Shown: piece after piece, positions 49,479 through 63,112 of the stretch
Position numbering within the stretch: the first letter of the stretch is position 1
Layout: each line of letters begins with the position of its first letter
NCBI RefSeq assembly: GCF_032854445.1
Contig: NC_088295.1
Location: 24,787,385-24,851,384 of the forward strand
Direction: 5' to 3'
Source: Liolophura sinensis
Taxonomy: Eukaryota > Mollusca > Polyplacophora > Chitonida > Chitonidae
Length of the DNA: 64,000 nt
Program-made: the position numbers and the translations under genes
Notes under the pieces: model-generated
Databases searched by the model: none
Told to the model about the DNA's origin: nothing
Seen by the model: the letters and a program-made list of their open reading frames with translations, nothing else

Positions 49479-52400
49479 TCACGTCCTCATGACCTCATTC
49501 TTTGCTCCCTCTGGTAACTGAAGTCCAGATTCAGGTGTTCTGAGCCTGAAGATAACAGGGATTTGTTCTAGTTTAGGGTTAGTCATCTGTAGATATCTAA
49601 TCCAGGTGACTAGGGAGTCCTTAGTGGCTGTGCCTGTGATACACATACTTAGCACTGTTCCATCCTCCTGCTCATGGATGGAAGGAGCAGGGATTACCTC
49701 CCTTGGTCTCTCCTCTTCAAATATGGTTTTCCAGTTAAACAACTCCTCTGAAAATATTAAAACATTTTATGTTGTTTTGTCACATTTTGGCAAAATCAAG
49801 CCTGAAATTAAATTTTCCTGAACAGTGAACTGTATTAAGGGAATCTCAGAATTGTTAAAACAGTATTGTTGGCTCCTCCTTACTTGGTGTCTCCAATGTT
49901 TACAGAATTCAGTACTGTTAGCTCCTCCTTACTAGGTGTCTCCAATGTTTACAGAATGCAGTATTGTTAGCTCCTCCTTACTAGGCATCTCCAATGTTTA
50001 CTGAATGCAGTATTGTTAGCTCCTCCTTACTTGGTGTCTCCAGTGTTTACAGCATGCAGTATTGTTAGCTCCTCCTTACTTGGTGTCTCCAATGTTTACA
50101 GAAGGCAGTATTGTTAGCTCCTCCTTACTTGGTGTCTCCAATGTTGTCAGTATGCAGTATTGTTAGCTCCTCCTTACTTGGTGTCTCCAATGTTTACAAA
50201 ATGCAGTACTGTTAGCTCCTTACTAGGTGTTTCCAATGTTTACAGAATGCAGTATTCTTAGCTACTTCTTACCTTGGTGTCTCCAATGTTTACAGAATGT
50301 TCTGATTGTGGCTTAATGCTATACACAAGAACTTTTCACTTTTACCAAGGTTGGGGTTAACCTCCAACTACTGAAATGTTACCGTGATATCCAACTATAG
50401 AGGATTCGCTTTAATCAGAAAAAAACTTTGATTTAATGACACTGAGCACCGCACACAACAGGTATACTTGCATTTGATGCCATGCTACTCCTGAACCACT
50501 TTATGGCATACACTGATATGTATATTAGCAGTCATTCATATGTCGTAATCAAAGATAAACACTACAGTTACTGACAAACTTTCCCACTTGTGACGTACAG
50601 ATATATACAGATCATAAGTGGTCTTCAATGAACGCACACAGGAGCGTTGTTGACCACTTATTGTCATGGGCAATGAGAGGAGGAAGACAATTTGTTGTGC
50701 CACAAATTGTTATAACATTTAAATAATTTTACAGTTCTGGTATTACATATCTGACATAAAATCACATTCATAATCAGTCCACCTTTGGCCACTTTCACAA
50801 AATTTTGTAAGTCCTACTTCTCATAATCTTTTTCTGTAAAAGATGTTGTCTAGTTTGTAGCATCATCTGCTGACAGGGTTATACAAATTACCAGGGAAGT
50901 TATGACTAATTTATTTACAAGTACTTGTGAAAGTGGCCTCCTGTCTGATTTCAGATGCAGATGACTGCTATCAGCTTCCATAGTTTAACCTTGCAAGTAA
51001 CACAGCTTACCCTGCACCTAAAAACCTTCTTCATTACATTTATATATTTTTTTCAGTGACATTTATTAAGGCACAAAATATTCTCTAAACTTACCCTCAT
51101 CTTCTTCTTTGTCCACAAATCTGTTGGGGTCAGGGTCAGATATCAGCACAAAATATGTCTGTAGATAGGATTTCACCCAAACAGGGTTACCTCCTTCAAC
51201 ATACACAGGTTTGTCCACAGGGTGAGATGCTAGCAACTCTTGCTGTTTGGGACTCTGGGCATAGGCAATAAATGTATCCTCTAAAGGCATTTCTTCATCC
51301 TCTGCTGTCTGAAGTCAGGAAACACCAAATCAGACCTGCACTCCACTAATTTGATTTACAACTTAACTATGAAAAAAAAAATAACAATAATAATTTGTTC
51401 ACACACTAAGAACGGCTTCTGGAACTGTCATGAGAAATATTATGACAACATAATTATGCAGCAGATTAGACAAACAGCAATATCATGGAAAAAGAAACAA
51501 AACAAAAAAACAAAACAACCACTATCCCTTTCCAATCCTCAAACCCCACAAAACAAAATGCCATATTCCAAGATGTGAGTATGAATGACAACATGCCACA
51601 TGAGAAGATGACTAACACCATGTACGATGTATCAAAGTTAAGCAGAGCAGTAAGTAATAGATAGGAAAATACCTTGTGCACAGTTATCTTGTTTTCCCAG
51701 TCAACTGCCATCCTCTTCAGAGCAATGACAGCCATCTGTACTGGGTCATCATCAGGTAAACTGCTGGGAATAGGGTATGGATTCAGATTCTTGAACTTGG
51801 GCAGCCAGTACATTATACGTCTGTACTTCCTTGAAGCATGGCCGTCTTTACCAAAACGACACAAGATCATGTCTCCAAAAGCATTGTCAGGGATAACACC
51901 TGTGCAAATGTAGTTAAATGTACACAGAGGATGGCTTCAAATTATGAAAATGTTCAACAGTGGTAGCCTGAAAGAAAACTCTTTGATTCTAATCTATTAT
52001 ATATACAGGCAGAATGGTATTCGGGCATATATTTTCTACGCATAGGTTGTTAACTACAGTACTCAAGTTGTTGGTGTTAAATCGCACAGGCATCATTCAG
52101 GATGCATTAAGAATGACTGCTATTGCAAGGCAAGTGTTTTTTCACTCAGTAAATTCCATAAATCTTGCCTTTGTTAATAGTGTTTGTATTTGCACAAAAC
52201 CCCCCCACAAATTCCTCTTAACACCAAACTATGGGTTCTTCAATGTTTCTACAGGTATAGTGGACTTCCATCAGATATTAAGAAAAATATCAAAACAATT
52301 TGACCAATTACTGACACCTTACCATTGTCTTCCATTTGCTGCATAATATCTATGGCACACTGCTGCTGCTTGGGAAAATGCTGAAATTCAACTTGCCACA

Positions 52401-52812
52401 TTGACTTAGGCACCGTGACAAAAGGGGGTAAAATGTCCAGAATTTGCTTATAAACGTCCAGATCCTTTTCAACACCAAACTCTTTCATCCTCTTCAGTGC
52501 TGCATAAATAAACTCTATATGACCTCGCCTGTAGGCCCCTTCTCTCTGCAGGTACGTGCCCACAGCTTTGCGAAATGTTATCTTATTTTTGGCTTTTCGT
52601 GCTGCCTCATCAAACACAGCTTCTGATCTGACAACGAGTTCTTTCTTAGTCTTCTTATGCATTTCATCCTTGTCTCTTACTCTGTAACAAGGCCTGGAGG
52701 TGGAGATCCGACGACAAACTTGCACACGTCCTGCTGATCCAAAACTCTTTTGACAATGACCACACAAGGTTTTCAGTAAAACAACACATCCCCTGCTTGC
52801 CAACATTGCCAT
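49479..52812 (-). CDS. ECSIT: ECSIT, mitochondrial complex I assembly / Toll signalling factor (4 exons)
   Basis: In other animals ECSIT works in mitochondrial complex I assembly with NDUFAF1 and ACAD9, and also binds TRAF6 in Toll signalling. Coding exons in transcript order: 52812-52323, 51899-51673, 51308-51095, 49747-49479; phases 1, 0, 1; 399 aa, against about 430 in mammals. Residues 1-40 are basic and hydrophobic without acidic residues (MAMLASRGCVVLL, CRRISTSRP), a typical mitochondrial presequence. The conserved N-terminal domain follows (RRGHIEFIYAALKRMKEFGV, HFPKQQQCAIDIMQQMED), then YWLPKFKNLNPYPIPSSLPD, then the C-terminal domain (PVYVEGGNPVWVKSY, GTVLSMCITGTATKDSLVTW, LEQIPVIFRL). 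An acceptor (ttttgtttgtag) abuts 52826, so a noncoding exon lies upstream and extra in-frame ATGs beyond it are not used. Confidence 0.95.
49862..50310. repeat. 49 bp minisatellite in ECSIT intron 3
   Basis: About nine copies of a 49 base unit. The block ctcctccttact begins at 49873, 49922, 49971 and 50020. Copies are over 85 percent alike by eye. Confidence 0.9.
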
Positions 52813-53500
52813 AGTTACATGTCCTCCTACAAACAAAACCCATGCAGGTGTGCATAAGCAACTGAATGAGGGCAACATGCATAAAAACACTTACGGGTAC
52901 AGTTCCATGTCTTGCTTTAATTAAACTTTCTGAATCTTTTAAATATGGTGAGCCTTTTGGTTTGAAGTATTGGATAGTTAAATTTATATTTATTTCTACA
53001 TAAACCTGATGTGAATGATGATAACGTCAGTTGTACGCTACCTTGGACAAGGGAACAATTTCATACCTCCCATTCCGAGTATGGCATATTTGCTAGTAAA
53101 TTATCCATTCATTATCATGAAATTTCTAATGATGTTTAATTAGCCGAGTTTACATGTACATGCATGTCGAAACTATGTAGTCCAAGCCGCTGTAAATTGA
53201 AGCCTTTACTCAATGTGACTGTCAGTAGGACTACATCAGAAAAAAAAAACACTAAGTTCAACAACAACAGTATGCCCTTACTTACTTTTTAGACACTGTC
53301 AGCCTGCAGAAACACTATCCAGTTGTCACTTCCTGAGCTAGATCACAGCTTTGAGAATTGAAAAACTAAATACCTACAAGTTAAGGAACTTCTTCTGTGT
53401 GTATGTCAACTAAAATCGCCGGCTGTCAGTTAGCTAACTACTTGCACATGTGATCAGACATGAGCAGACAGCTTACGAACTGGACGTATGAAAAGGACGA
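52813..53500 (-). other. Probable 5' UTR and promoter of ECSIT
   Basis: On the minus strand the UTR part of exon 1 is 52826-52813. Possible upstream donors are GTAAGT at 52894 (intron only about 68 bases) and GTAAGT at 53285. The second gives a more usual intron of about 460 bases and a first exon above 53286. Inferred from splice signals only. Confidence 0.35.
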
Positions 53501-54700
53501 CTGAGTCTGATGAAAAGTGGAAAACGGACTTTTAACATAATTAGTGTCATGAATCATCAGTAAAAAAGCGAAAATGCTTTGCTTAACTTAACTTTAAATT
53601 TTCACCGAATGAATAGCACAATCACCCACAGCATGCTGAATTTTTATTGCCCTCTCAACATTTTCAAGCTGTATTATGAGCAAAGGGGCCTTAACTTTGG
53701 TAGCATTACGCCGATAACAATGAGCATTATCTCCCCTACCCTACTTCTGAGCGGCATGGGATATATCTATTTGCAAACTTCATGTACCAAATTTCACCTG
53801 GTAAATGTTGAAAGCTTTAGTTTCTCGATGTAAAACATGACTTAATTCGTGTTAACTACTTTGTGGGTATAATTTTGTCCAAATCAAGGTTATATGTAGG
53901 CATAGTCCCAAACTATAAAGACTTTAGAAAATGGTACCTTAATCAATCTGGTTGCCACGAGAGCCACCAAAATATCAGCCTACAGGTGTTTATTTTATTT
54001 ATTTCATTAGTGTTTAATGTTGAAGGTTTATTCAGTACTTTGTTTAGTTGCATGAAGACTAGCTGAGTACCCAAATTAAGTCATTGAGCTATCCAATATA
54101 GGGCCTGCTGGCAATTTACTTCACGATCTTCGGACATGTAGACCTATATAAATCTTCACATTTATGTACATTTGGAGTCTCTGGACGGAAAATGACAACT
54201 ACGGTTAATTCTATCAATATTATTTCAAACATATACCGTATTACTGGGGCAGTGCAGTTCCCAAGAACATTTCCTTTAATTAACTAATTTACACCTGAAC
54301 CGTTATTCAAAAACTTTCATTTTATCTGACGGCGGTCAGGTAATTATGGGTGGTGGTAATCGGAGTTCTCGGAGTGAATAGCCGCTCTTCAACAGGTACG
54401 GTACCGGTACATGGAATTCCTTTGACTGAATGGAAACAATGGGGAATAGTAGGAACATGTAGCGGTACTCTACTTTACAAATCTGTTGCGGATGTATTTT
54501 GATGATTTTTTTGTATAGCTCTTCTTCCCTGCATCAAACACCACTAGAACATCAACCAATATATCAACGGATATAATGTAATTTGACTTCATAATTGAGC
54601 GCCTGTAGTGCAAAAACTCTTTACTTACATATATATATGGAATGGAAATTACATTTGTATCTTCGGCAAAACTGCAAAGAAAAGATACATCAGGTAATTG
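53501..54700. other. Intergenic, no gene seen
   Basis: AT-rich. It contains a decayed type A SINE tail near 54000 (tttattttatttatttc) and a possible further fragment near 54330 (gacggcggtcaggtaattatgg). Confidence 0.4.
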
Positions 54701-54719
54701 TACTACTCATTTTCGCAAA

Positions 54720-55570
54720 GCAGTATCCAGCTGCACCGAGAAGGAAGATTTATTCGGTTGGTTTGGGAAAAAGGCTTTGTCCGTCTGCGATTATATTAAG
54801 ATTTTTCTAGGGCTGCGACGAGAATAAGGTCTTATGCGCCACAAGACTTTATCCGCCTGAGAAGAGAACAAGGCAGCTTTGTCCGTCGGCGACGACATAA
54901 AATGTTTCGAGAATGACACTGTATCCGGATACTACAAGAACAACGCCTTGAATTTCTATATCCAACAATAACAATGCTTTATTCAGATGCTACGAAGATA
55001 CTTTGAAGATATTTTTCGACAAAAAACAAAACGTCCAGATGCGACGAGAACAAAACTTTATCTTGATTCGACTAGAACAACACTTTATTCGGACACGACA
55101 AGAACAACGCTTTATCGGTATGCGACGAATGAAACGCTTTGTCTGGATACGAGTGGAACGCTTTATACGGATATATGACGAGAAGAACGCTTTATCCGGA
55201 TGCGTCGTGCAGAACGCTTTATTCCGATTTGATGAGAAGAACGTCTTATCCGTATGCGGCGAGAAGAACACTTTATCGGAATGCATCGTGAAAAATGCTT
55301 TATCCGGATCCGACGAGAAAAACGCTTTATTCGGATGCAACGAGGAAAACGCTTTAACCGGATCCGACGCAAACAACGCATTACTTTGATGCGACGAGAA
55401 GAACGCTTTATTCGGATGCCACAAGAAAGCCGCTATATCCGCATACGATGACAACCATACTTCATCTGTATACAATGAAAGCACCCCTTTATCTGGATGA
55501 TGACAAAGCAACGTCCTTCCTGATGCTACCAGAAGAACGGTTTATCCGACAAGAACAAGGTTTTATCCCA
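54720..55570. repeat. 27 bp minisatellite open in several frames
   Basis: About 30 diverged copies of a 27 base unit (gacgagaagaacgctttatc, then cggatgc). Because 27 is a multiple of three, stop-free frames persist: a plus frame at 55003-55389 and a minus frame at 55511-54990. These would encode 9-residue repeats (RFIRMRREE-like on plus; DPDKAFFSS-like on minus). No splice or start context supports a gene, so I call it a repeat. Confidence 0.8.
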
Positions 55571-56423
55571 CTGAGCAAACAAGGGATTCGAGTTAGGAGT
55601 ACCAGAGCTTGAAATACTGGCACAGAAGGCTAAATAACAAGTGTAGCAAATACTGAAAAGAGACACAAGATCTATGCTACAGGGCTATATAAAGTAAGTG
55701 GATAGTCTGGCGACTTTGGCGATTACATAGACCAAGTTGTCGTGACGGTTATTAGTGAATGTGCATGTATCTAGTGCCAGTAAAGTGACATTCGGGATTT
55801 ATCTTTTCTTCGAACAGTGAGTTTGACAGCTGTGTGGGCCCCTTTTCTAAATATTCAGTACTAAGCCATGTGTGTCTACGATTCTCCTGCTTGTCATACT
55901 CTATGGCGTTCCGAGAGGAGGAAAACTGAAGGACAACATCAATAGCACCAATAGCCTGCGCTTGGCATTGAGGTAAACTGGCTCATTGGACAACGGCACT
56001 GTTTTTACCGTAGCTGATCGGCACCTTGCCAATGAGACCACAACTTCGACCCAGCTGCAGCTTTAAGATAGGAGGCCGTCAGGTAATTATCCCACCTAGT
56101 GAAGGGATGTGGTTTGTCCTGGCATCCCAGTTTCCTCTACCCTTATAGACACAGACTACCTCCTCAAATCTACATGTGAAAAGCTGACAGGTTAACGCCA
56201 CTCTCAAGAGACCACAAGATGACTCTCAGTTTTATAGGTGAATAAAACCGGATTTCTCGGAGTAAATCAGGAAACCCCATCGTTCGACATACATTGCGTT
56301 GGGGGAAACCAAATACATGTAATGTTCAACGCCCGAGCATGGCCAATCCCTTATTGCCACTATGGTAGGGTTCCTTAAAATTTCCTTCCTAAGGTCCGGA
56401 TGAACCCACACCATGCATTGTGT

Positions 56424-56459
<36 letters not shown>

Positions 56460-59400
56460 TGTTGTTGTTGTTGTTTACCGTAATTCTCAAGAATTTATCA
56501 CTTATAGCATGAAGGCTAGTTTCATGGGTGGAGGAAACCCAATCTAATCAACGGCCTTAGGAGAGTCGTCGACGTGTATTGTCACCAAGCCTCACAAGCA
56601 GGGAGAGCTGGGCAATCTAAAAAATCCTTGCCCAAGGCTGGGTTTGAAGCCACAAATTCTATGTCCAGTAGCGACTGGGTAAAAAGTGCCCTCAATCACC
56701 AGACCAAAACTCAATCCCGCACTTCGTCCGATTGTGGTTGTAGACAAATTTGAACTATTTGCAGATTTAGTCATCTCCTTTTCTCTCAAGATAACAGGAT
56801 AATCTTGCAACAAGCAGATGGATCCGCCATGATTAATTAGTATCATTCTTAGGATACATGGTCCATGGTATACGGAATATAGAGACAATCTCATGTAGAT
56901 AGAAAGAAAAATAAGTGAAAACACAGCTTCACGGGAAACAATTATTAATGCGAGACACTTGACGACTATGATGCTGTACACAGCACATTATAGACCTTCT
57001 CAGCATCATTACACACACCCGTGTACAGGCACTAGCTTCTATAGCTTTATACTACATGTATGTATTCCTCAGCAAGAAGGTCATTAAATCTATACAACAC
57101 ACCCTCACTGCTTTAATCTATCTCTACGGAGAGTCCTTGCCACTCTTGATATTCCCATAATGAATTCAATTATATAGGACTTAAAATTTCCCTGGGGTGC
57201 CGCAAAGGCATAAACCAGAAATATTCTCCTTTGTTACAAAGAGGTGTTTTGGGTCCTCCAGAGACACATATTACTCCATGAGTGTGTTGGAGTTCTCTCA
57301 GATGAGTGAAACATTTGAAATATACAATATTAGGCTATGAGGCATATAACGTTTAGCTTCTCAAACGTATCGTTTAGAATCAGTATGATCTAGGGCACGT
57401 GCTCCTTAGATCAAGGTAGATCTAATTTACCAATATCTGTATGAAATATTATTATGTTGAACTCGTCCACTCTGTAAGTTTGTTGAATCTGCTCACTCCA
57501 TAAGTGTGTTGAACTCTCTCACTCCATACGCGTAAAAGGAAAAAATGGGCTGACGATCCTTTAATACAGATGGTGGGGCACAAATATCAAGTAATGAGTA
57601 TCTGTGGGTGGGTCTACCTGGGTATGGAGACCTACATATATTATCCCCAACTTTGGCGTGAATGCGGCATCATCTAATCCACTGACGGCTAAAATCCCCA
57701 CTCTTCATGCACTCTGTAAAAATATTACCGCTAGAAATAAAGTTTTGTTTGCTCAGAAAGTGCTATATTGATCCTTCAGCCTTTTCAGAAATTAGAGTTA
57801 TTAGGGTGTGCTTTGCTATGATAGCTGGCAGCTTTTTAGCTTTCACATGTAAAAACTTATTCCGTTCTAATTCGCTTCGCTCAAACGAACAGAAAACATT
57901 TATCATTTCACAACACAGATTTTATTACAAAAATGCCAGGTGACCCGGCCAGGCGCGTTGTGTACACAAACCCAAATACACGGTTCATCCAAATACTGAA
58001 ATAAGGAGAATATTCATACTGGGTAAATCATCAAAGACACTGGGTGCCGCCCGGGAAAAAAACAGGGATAAAAAAAAAACCCGCCCGGAGAAAACACCCC
58101 TGGAACCCTGTGTCCGTAGTTGTGAAGCCAAGCATCTCCGGTCAGAATGACGACACTTCGTTCTCCCTTAAAACCCATACATAATTTCCTTAATAATTGC
58201 GAAGTTATCAAGCAACCATTAATAATCCACAAAATTGTTTCTTTAATGTGGTTCCGTCGATCTGAAGAAATTAGTGTCTTCTCTCCAAAGCTCGGGCTGA
58301 GAAGGAGGGGATAACGATCCATGTAAAAAAGACTCCAACGAAAACAGATAACAAAGATACAACCATGACAACTGATATTTAGTTGTAAACATTTTCATGA
58401 AAATGTTTAAAACAGATTACTAAACCAGATAAACATTTAACAGCGTGGCCGTTCATCTGCGTGGAGTGGATCTCTTATTGGCTTTTGTACATTCCTGCTG
58501 GCAGGTACTGAAAGCGGCTTATTAGCATAATGCAGTGCCACCATTCAACACAAACCGGAGCAGCCAACAGTTATAATACGTAATCCCTGCTGACCTGCGT
58601 TCATAGCACCACACTGCTAACATACAAAAAAGGCCTTGCTGGCCTTGTTAATATAGAAAAGCTACCATACAACACATTCAATGAAATAAAAAACAAATAG
58701 GCCACCCAAACTGCGTATGAAAACCTGTGGCGTCAGTTACGCTAACAAATATATTTACAACGACCTTGAATATACATGCATGAAAACTATTTTTTAAAAT
58801 TTAGATAAATAGATACATAATTGTAATCCACGTTTTGAATGATTAGAAATAACACAGTTTGTTTCCATATCCAAACTGTGGTAAGATAATCATTGTAGAC
58901 TACGTTTAGGTGGTTTTCTTAGGTTACGTGAGGAAGAATGTGTTGGTGACAATGCAAAAGAATCGACGAGGCGCAATGTACTGTTACAAATGAAGACTTT
59001 CTCCGTCTTAAACAACAGTCACTTACTTCAGCAGCCTATAGTATGTGTAAACAGTTGTGTTATATGTGACTAAATATGTTACGATGTATCACAATTTGTA
59101 CATCCATTTCAGTATGTACAATATCTGTAGATTCCTAGAGACGAAAATATACTTGCACAATAGATGACGCCATAGCTATGGTTTATCTTGTGTTGACGTA
59201 TTGAATGTAACTAATGCGCCATCTTGAACAATATCCGTTTTGTTCATCATATAAGGTAAATGACGTAAAGTTTCGCCTTTCGATAACTGTCGTTCACTTT
59301 CGCACTGGATGAGTTAGCGGCAAGACATGTTTCATTACCCTGCATGGCAGCTATGGTCTCCCGACTAGCCCAAGTACATTTCTAACTATACCCATGAATT

Positions 59401-62280
59401 AAACCGAAGAAACTATCAAGTCAGGCCATGATTATTACAAACCTGTAACTTCCAAACAATGTACAAATGCTACATCAAAACGACCAACGTACGATTGTTT
59501 GGATAAAGTGGAAGTAACGTCACAGCATTGCCTTGTGAACTTTTGTCTATTCAGAGCCCTCATTATGCAACGAATATTTGTACACATGTATTTCAGGTAT
59601 AAGTGGATTTCGCTGAGTGATTTGAATGAAGTATGTCACTCAGTGCGCACATTTTAATTCATTACAGCTGGAACTCTCCTCCTATTTCAGAAGAGTTACC
59701 TTTCGGTTTTCGCGTTTTAAAATCAGGAACCCTCCATGAAACATAGAAAGCATATTCAAAGCAACGTTTGGGAAAACTACCACGATTAGCTTTGACACCT
59801 TTTCGGTATCACTGTGTACGAATCGGGCATATCGGGAGTGAATCAGCTTTGTCCGTGTTGTTGACACATTAAAAGTTCGCACAACACTGACTGGCTATAT
59901 ATCAAAATAAAGTGCATGTTTTATAATTACCGGTATGCATATTTGCCCTGGCGTGATGTATGCATCGCCAGCGACAGGGAAGATTATTTTCTTGCCTTTC
60001 GTGGACAAAAATCTCGCCATCGACGGCTATAATAGACTCGCAATTTGCAAATAAGGATTCACGGGGTGCTAAGTTCTGTTATAGCTTAGTACATCTCCAG
60101 GGAGTTTTCTTCCCAATTCCCATTCATCATAAAATGGTGATTATAAAACAAGGTGCACCTATTGTGAAGTAAGCCTATATGTACTAAATTCATTATGATT
60201 AACATTGAAAAAAAAACATAAACTGATGGTGGTAGGAGCACAGACTGACTGCCCTGTGAAGCGTGAGCTTTTTTACTACGTTCGAGAACTGTCCATATAA
60301 TCCCTTGACCACCCCCGATGCTCTTTTGTGGCGCGCAGTCATTTAGAGCCACAACCAACGCAATGAATCATGAGCGAAACTTAGGGTCATTTACGGTAGT
60401 GAGCATATAGGACAGATAGCTTCCTCAATGGTCGGGCCACGCTGCGTTCCAAAGCTCTATGGATTTACCTTGTACGTCATTGTCTAGAAAGTGTCAAATT
60501 GAGCCGACAAGTTAAAGCCATAGTTCATAACTAGATCACACGTTGGAAGTAGTGCCTAACCCAGTTTTGATTTCAATCCCCATGTTGTTGCCTGGAGACA
60601 AAGATAATTGAAACTCAGAAAAATGTTTTTTTCGATGTCTTAAGTTTTCTGAACTATGTGTTCCCAGAGAAGGTACAACCTGCTTGCCAAGCGAACAACT
60701 GGCATGATTTCCATTTTGAAGTAGAGAATCTATGAAACGAAATCAACGAATTTGCAAACGGATAATTGGGTAATCTACACCTTATTTCCTGTAAGGAAAT
60801 ACACGGGCCTAGCAAACAACCAAAGAAACAGTTAAGTGAAAATGTCAAGCTGTTGCGGCCAAAAAATAACTTGTAGGCAATATACGTGTTCACTATCAAG
60901 TTACAGAGACAGGAACAATGGTTTTAATTCAAGCCACTGAAGTTTACAGGATACAAGAAAAGGTGCTATAAAATACAGAATACAGTTGTAAGGAAAATTA
61001 AAAAAGACAGCTAGGTGCCAAAACGAGAAATTTTTGGAGGAACATTTTCTTAATGCCCCTTCTATTTTATGTATATCTGTCAGTGGTCCAAAATTTTCGG
61101 AAATGACGCCATCGATGAACATACTTTGAGCTCGGGAACCGGCTTGGCGCCCCAAATACAAACTCTACCCCCACAGCACGTCCCCACAGCAAGCTACTAA
61201 TTTTCCGCACTGACCATTGGAGTCTAAGGAAAGCTGTAGTTTAAAGCAATTTCTACGCCACAATTTTATACGTTACCCTACGTCATATGCTCCGTGTTAA
61301 GAAATACAAAACAAGCGTTTCATGTATCTCTTAATCCCCGAACAGATTTACATTCAGCCTTTATTCTGTGTAGTTGTGATTCTCTATCAACCGTGGCAAC
61401 AGTCAATGACTGTAGAATATCGAGCCACGAGTAGTCATATAGGTATCCAACCGACTAAACCGTGTTTGCTCAATCAATCAGATTTGCACCTCAAAATAAT
61501 AGTGCATTTTGTACCCCGATTAGATCTTTAATTTGCAATATACCACACATTCGGATAACAAAATACCGACACGCCATCCATCCACGCCAGTCATCAGCAG
61601 GTTTGCCCCTTCCTATGATATGTCAGCATCAATTTTAGGTGAGATTCCGTTCATGGACATAGCAATCCCGGGTGAATGAAGACATTCCTGGGTGAATGAA
61701 GGCAGCCCTCCTGTGAATGAAGACATTGTGCAGGTCTAGGATAATTTACACAGGGGTCTCTCGCACTGGGCTCGGGGAATCTGGAACTCGTTGACAGCTT
61801 AAATAAAACAAAATTAATTGGCTATAACACTATGCTGGTCGTTCATCATAAATCAACCAGAGAGAAGGTTTTAGTGTCCAGACGAAAGGGAACCATATTC
61901 TTCACACATCGCTTCCCGATTATTACTGGAACCTGTGATTTACAATAGTCGGTAACAATCCCTGCCTATTCGCATCAACCATTCTCTGATAGGATTCACG
62001 GCCATCTTTACGGATAAATGATCCAAGTACGATCGTTTAGTCAGTTTTACAAACAAAATATTCGAGTATCGATGTACGTCTGATTAATCTGAATATTGTT
62101 GAATGGATTGATTTTTTAACTAATAAACAATGGGGCGAATTGATGAAGGAGTGTATAAGCTACTTAACAAACTCAGATATCTATCTACCCGGTAAACCTC
62201 AGGTCTGAACTATTCGAGGAATGAGCCTACTTGCAAAGCTTGTCAAAGAGTGACATTAAGTTACTCACGGTATTAGTGGG
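55571..62280. other. Gene-poor region
   Basis: No coding exon with convincing codon pattern or homology. Noted: a decayed type A SINE at 56428-56700, a small tandem motif of about 36 bases at 57460-57530 (cactccataagtgtgttga), and three copies of about 23 bases (gggtgaatgaagacattcc) at 61665-61730. Exons of a gene extending outside the window cannot be excluded. Confidence 0.45.
56428..56700 (-). mobile_element. SINE type A, decayed
   Basis: Long ATTTATTT tail at 56428-56460, then an interrupted body (accgtaattctcaagaattt, atgggtggaggaaaccc). The head is not clearly preserved. Confidence 0.5.
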
Positions 62281-62282
62281 TA

Positions 62283-62435
62283 GGGAGCGTGTCGTGGCAG
62301 AGAGATTAAGAGGCTCGTCTTTTTATTAATCGGTATAGCACACACAAAGTGCAAGTTCAATCCCGGCCTTGGAAAGGAAATTTATAGTTTTTCCCAGTCT
62401 TACTTCTTATGGGGGATAATGTTAATCAGTAGATT
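62283..62435 (+). mobile_element. tRNA-derived SINE fragment
   Basis: A-box-like gtcgtggcagagagattaag and B box caagttcaatcccgg, about 50 bases apart, followed by unassigned sequence. Confidence 0.45.
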
Positions 62436-62441
62436 TACCAC

Positions 62442-62895
62442 TTGGTAGACGTCTCACTTTTTCAGTCAGTCACTAAAGCGTGGGCCTTACCGGTTGGCTC
62501 AGAGAACTATAGCGTGGGCCTCAATGGATGGCTCAGTCAACTTAAACTTTGGTCTCAATTTTTGACTCAATCATCTACAGTGTCTGCCTCAGTCAACCAT
62601 AGTGTGGACCTCACTGACTGGTCCAGTCATCTGAAGCGTTAGCCTCACTTACTAGCTCAATCGTCTGATGTGCAGGCCTCACTAGCGAACGCAGCCAACT
62701 GAAGCGTGGGTTTCTCTGGTTGGCTCAGTTGACTATAGAGTGGACCTCACTGGTGAGTTCATTCAACTGAAGCATGGTCCTTACTCGTTGGCTCAATCAT
62801 CTGAAACGTAGGCCTCACAAGCGAGCTTAGTCAGTTGAAGCGTTGGACTTACTGGTTGTCTAAATCATCTGAAACGTAGGCCTGATGGGATGGCA
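62442..62895. repeat. 34 bp minisatellite
   Basis: About 13 diverged copies of a 34 base unit of the form cagtcaactgaagcgtgggc, then ctcactggttggct. Copy length is almost constant. Tail of the array runs into a decayed SINE. Confidence 0.85.
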
Positions 62896-63112
62896 CAGTG
62901 AACTAAAGCATTGCTTTTTGCCACAGTGCAACGACCTCTGACCAACGGCGTAGCCTCTCAAATCCAGCCCCCGATTTTTGCGTTGCAGCTGTCAGGTACT
63001 TAGGCGAAGAACGGTGGTTCGCTCCCGGCATTCCGGCTTCCAGCTCATACCGCCCACGTGTACGTGGAATTTTCTTGACTACAGCGTTACACTCAAGTCA
63101 AATAAATATATA
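62896..63112 (+). mobile_element. SINE type A, strongly decayed
   Basis: Fragments only: cgacctctgaccaacgg, caaatccagccc, and a tail cactcaagtcaaataaatat. Confidence 0.4.

Noticed and set aside
58014-58322. Minus-strand open frame of 102 codons
   Set aside because: Low-complexity A and G runs, no recognised domain, and no splice or promoter context.
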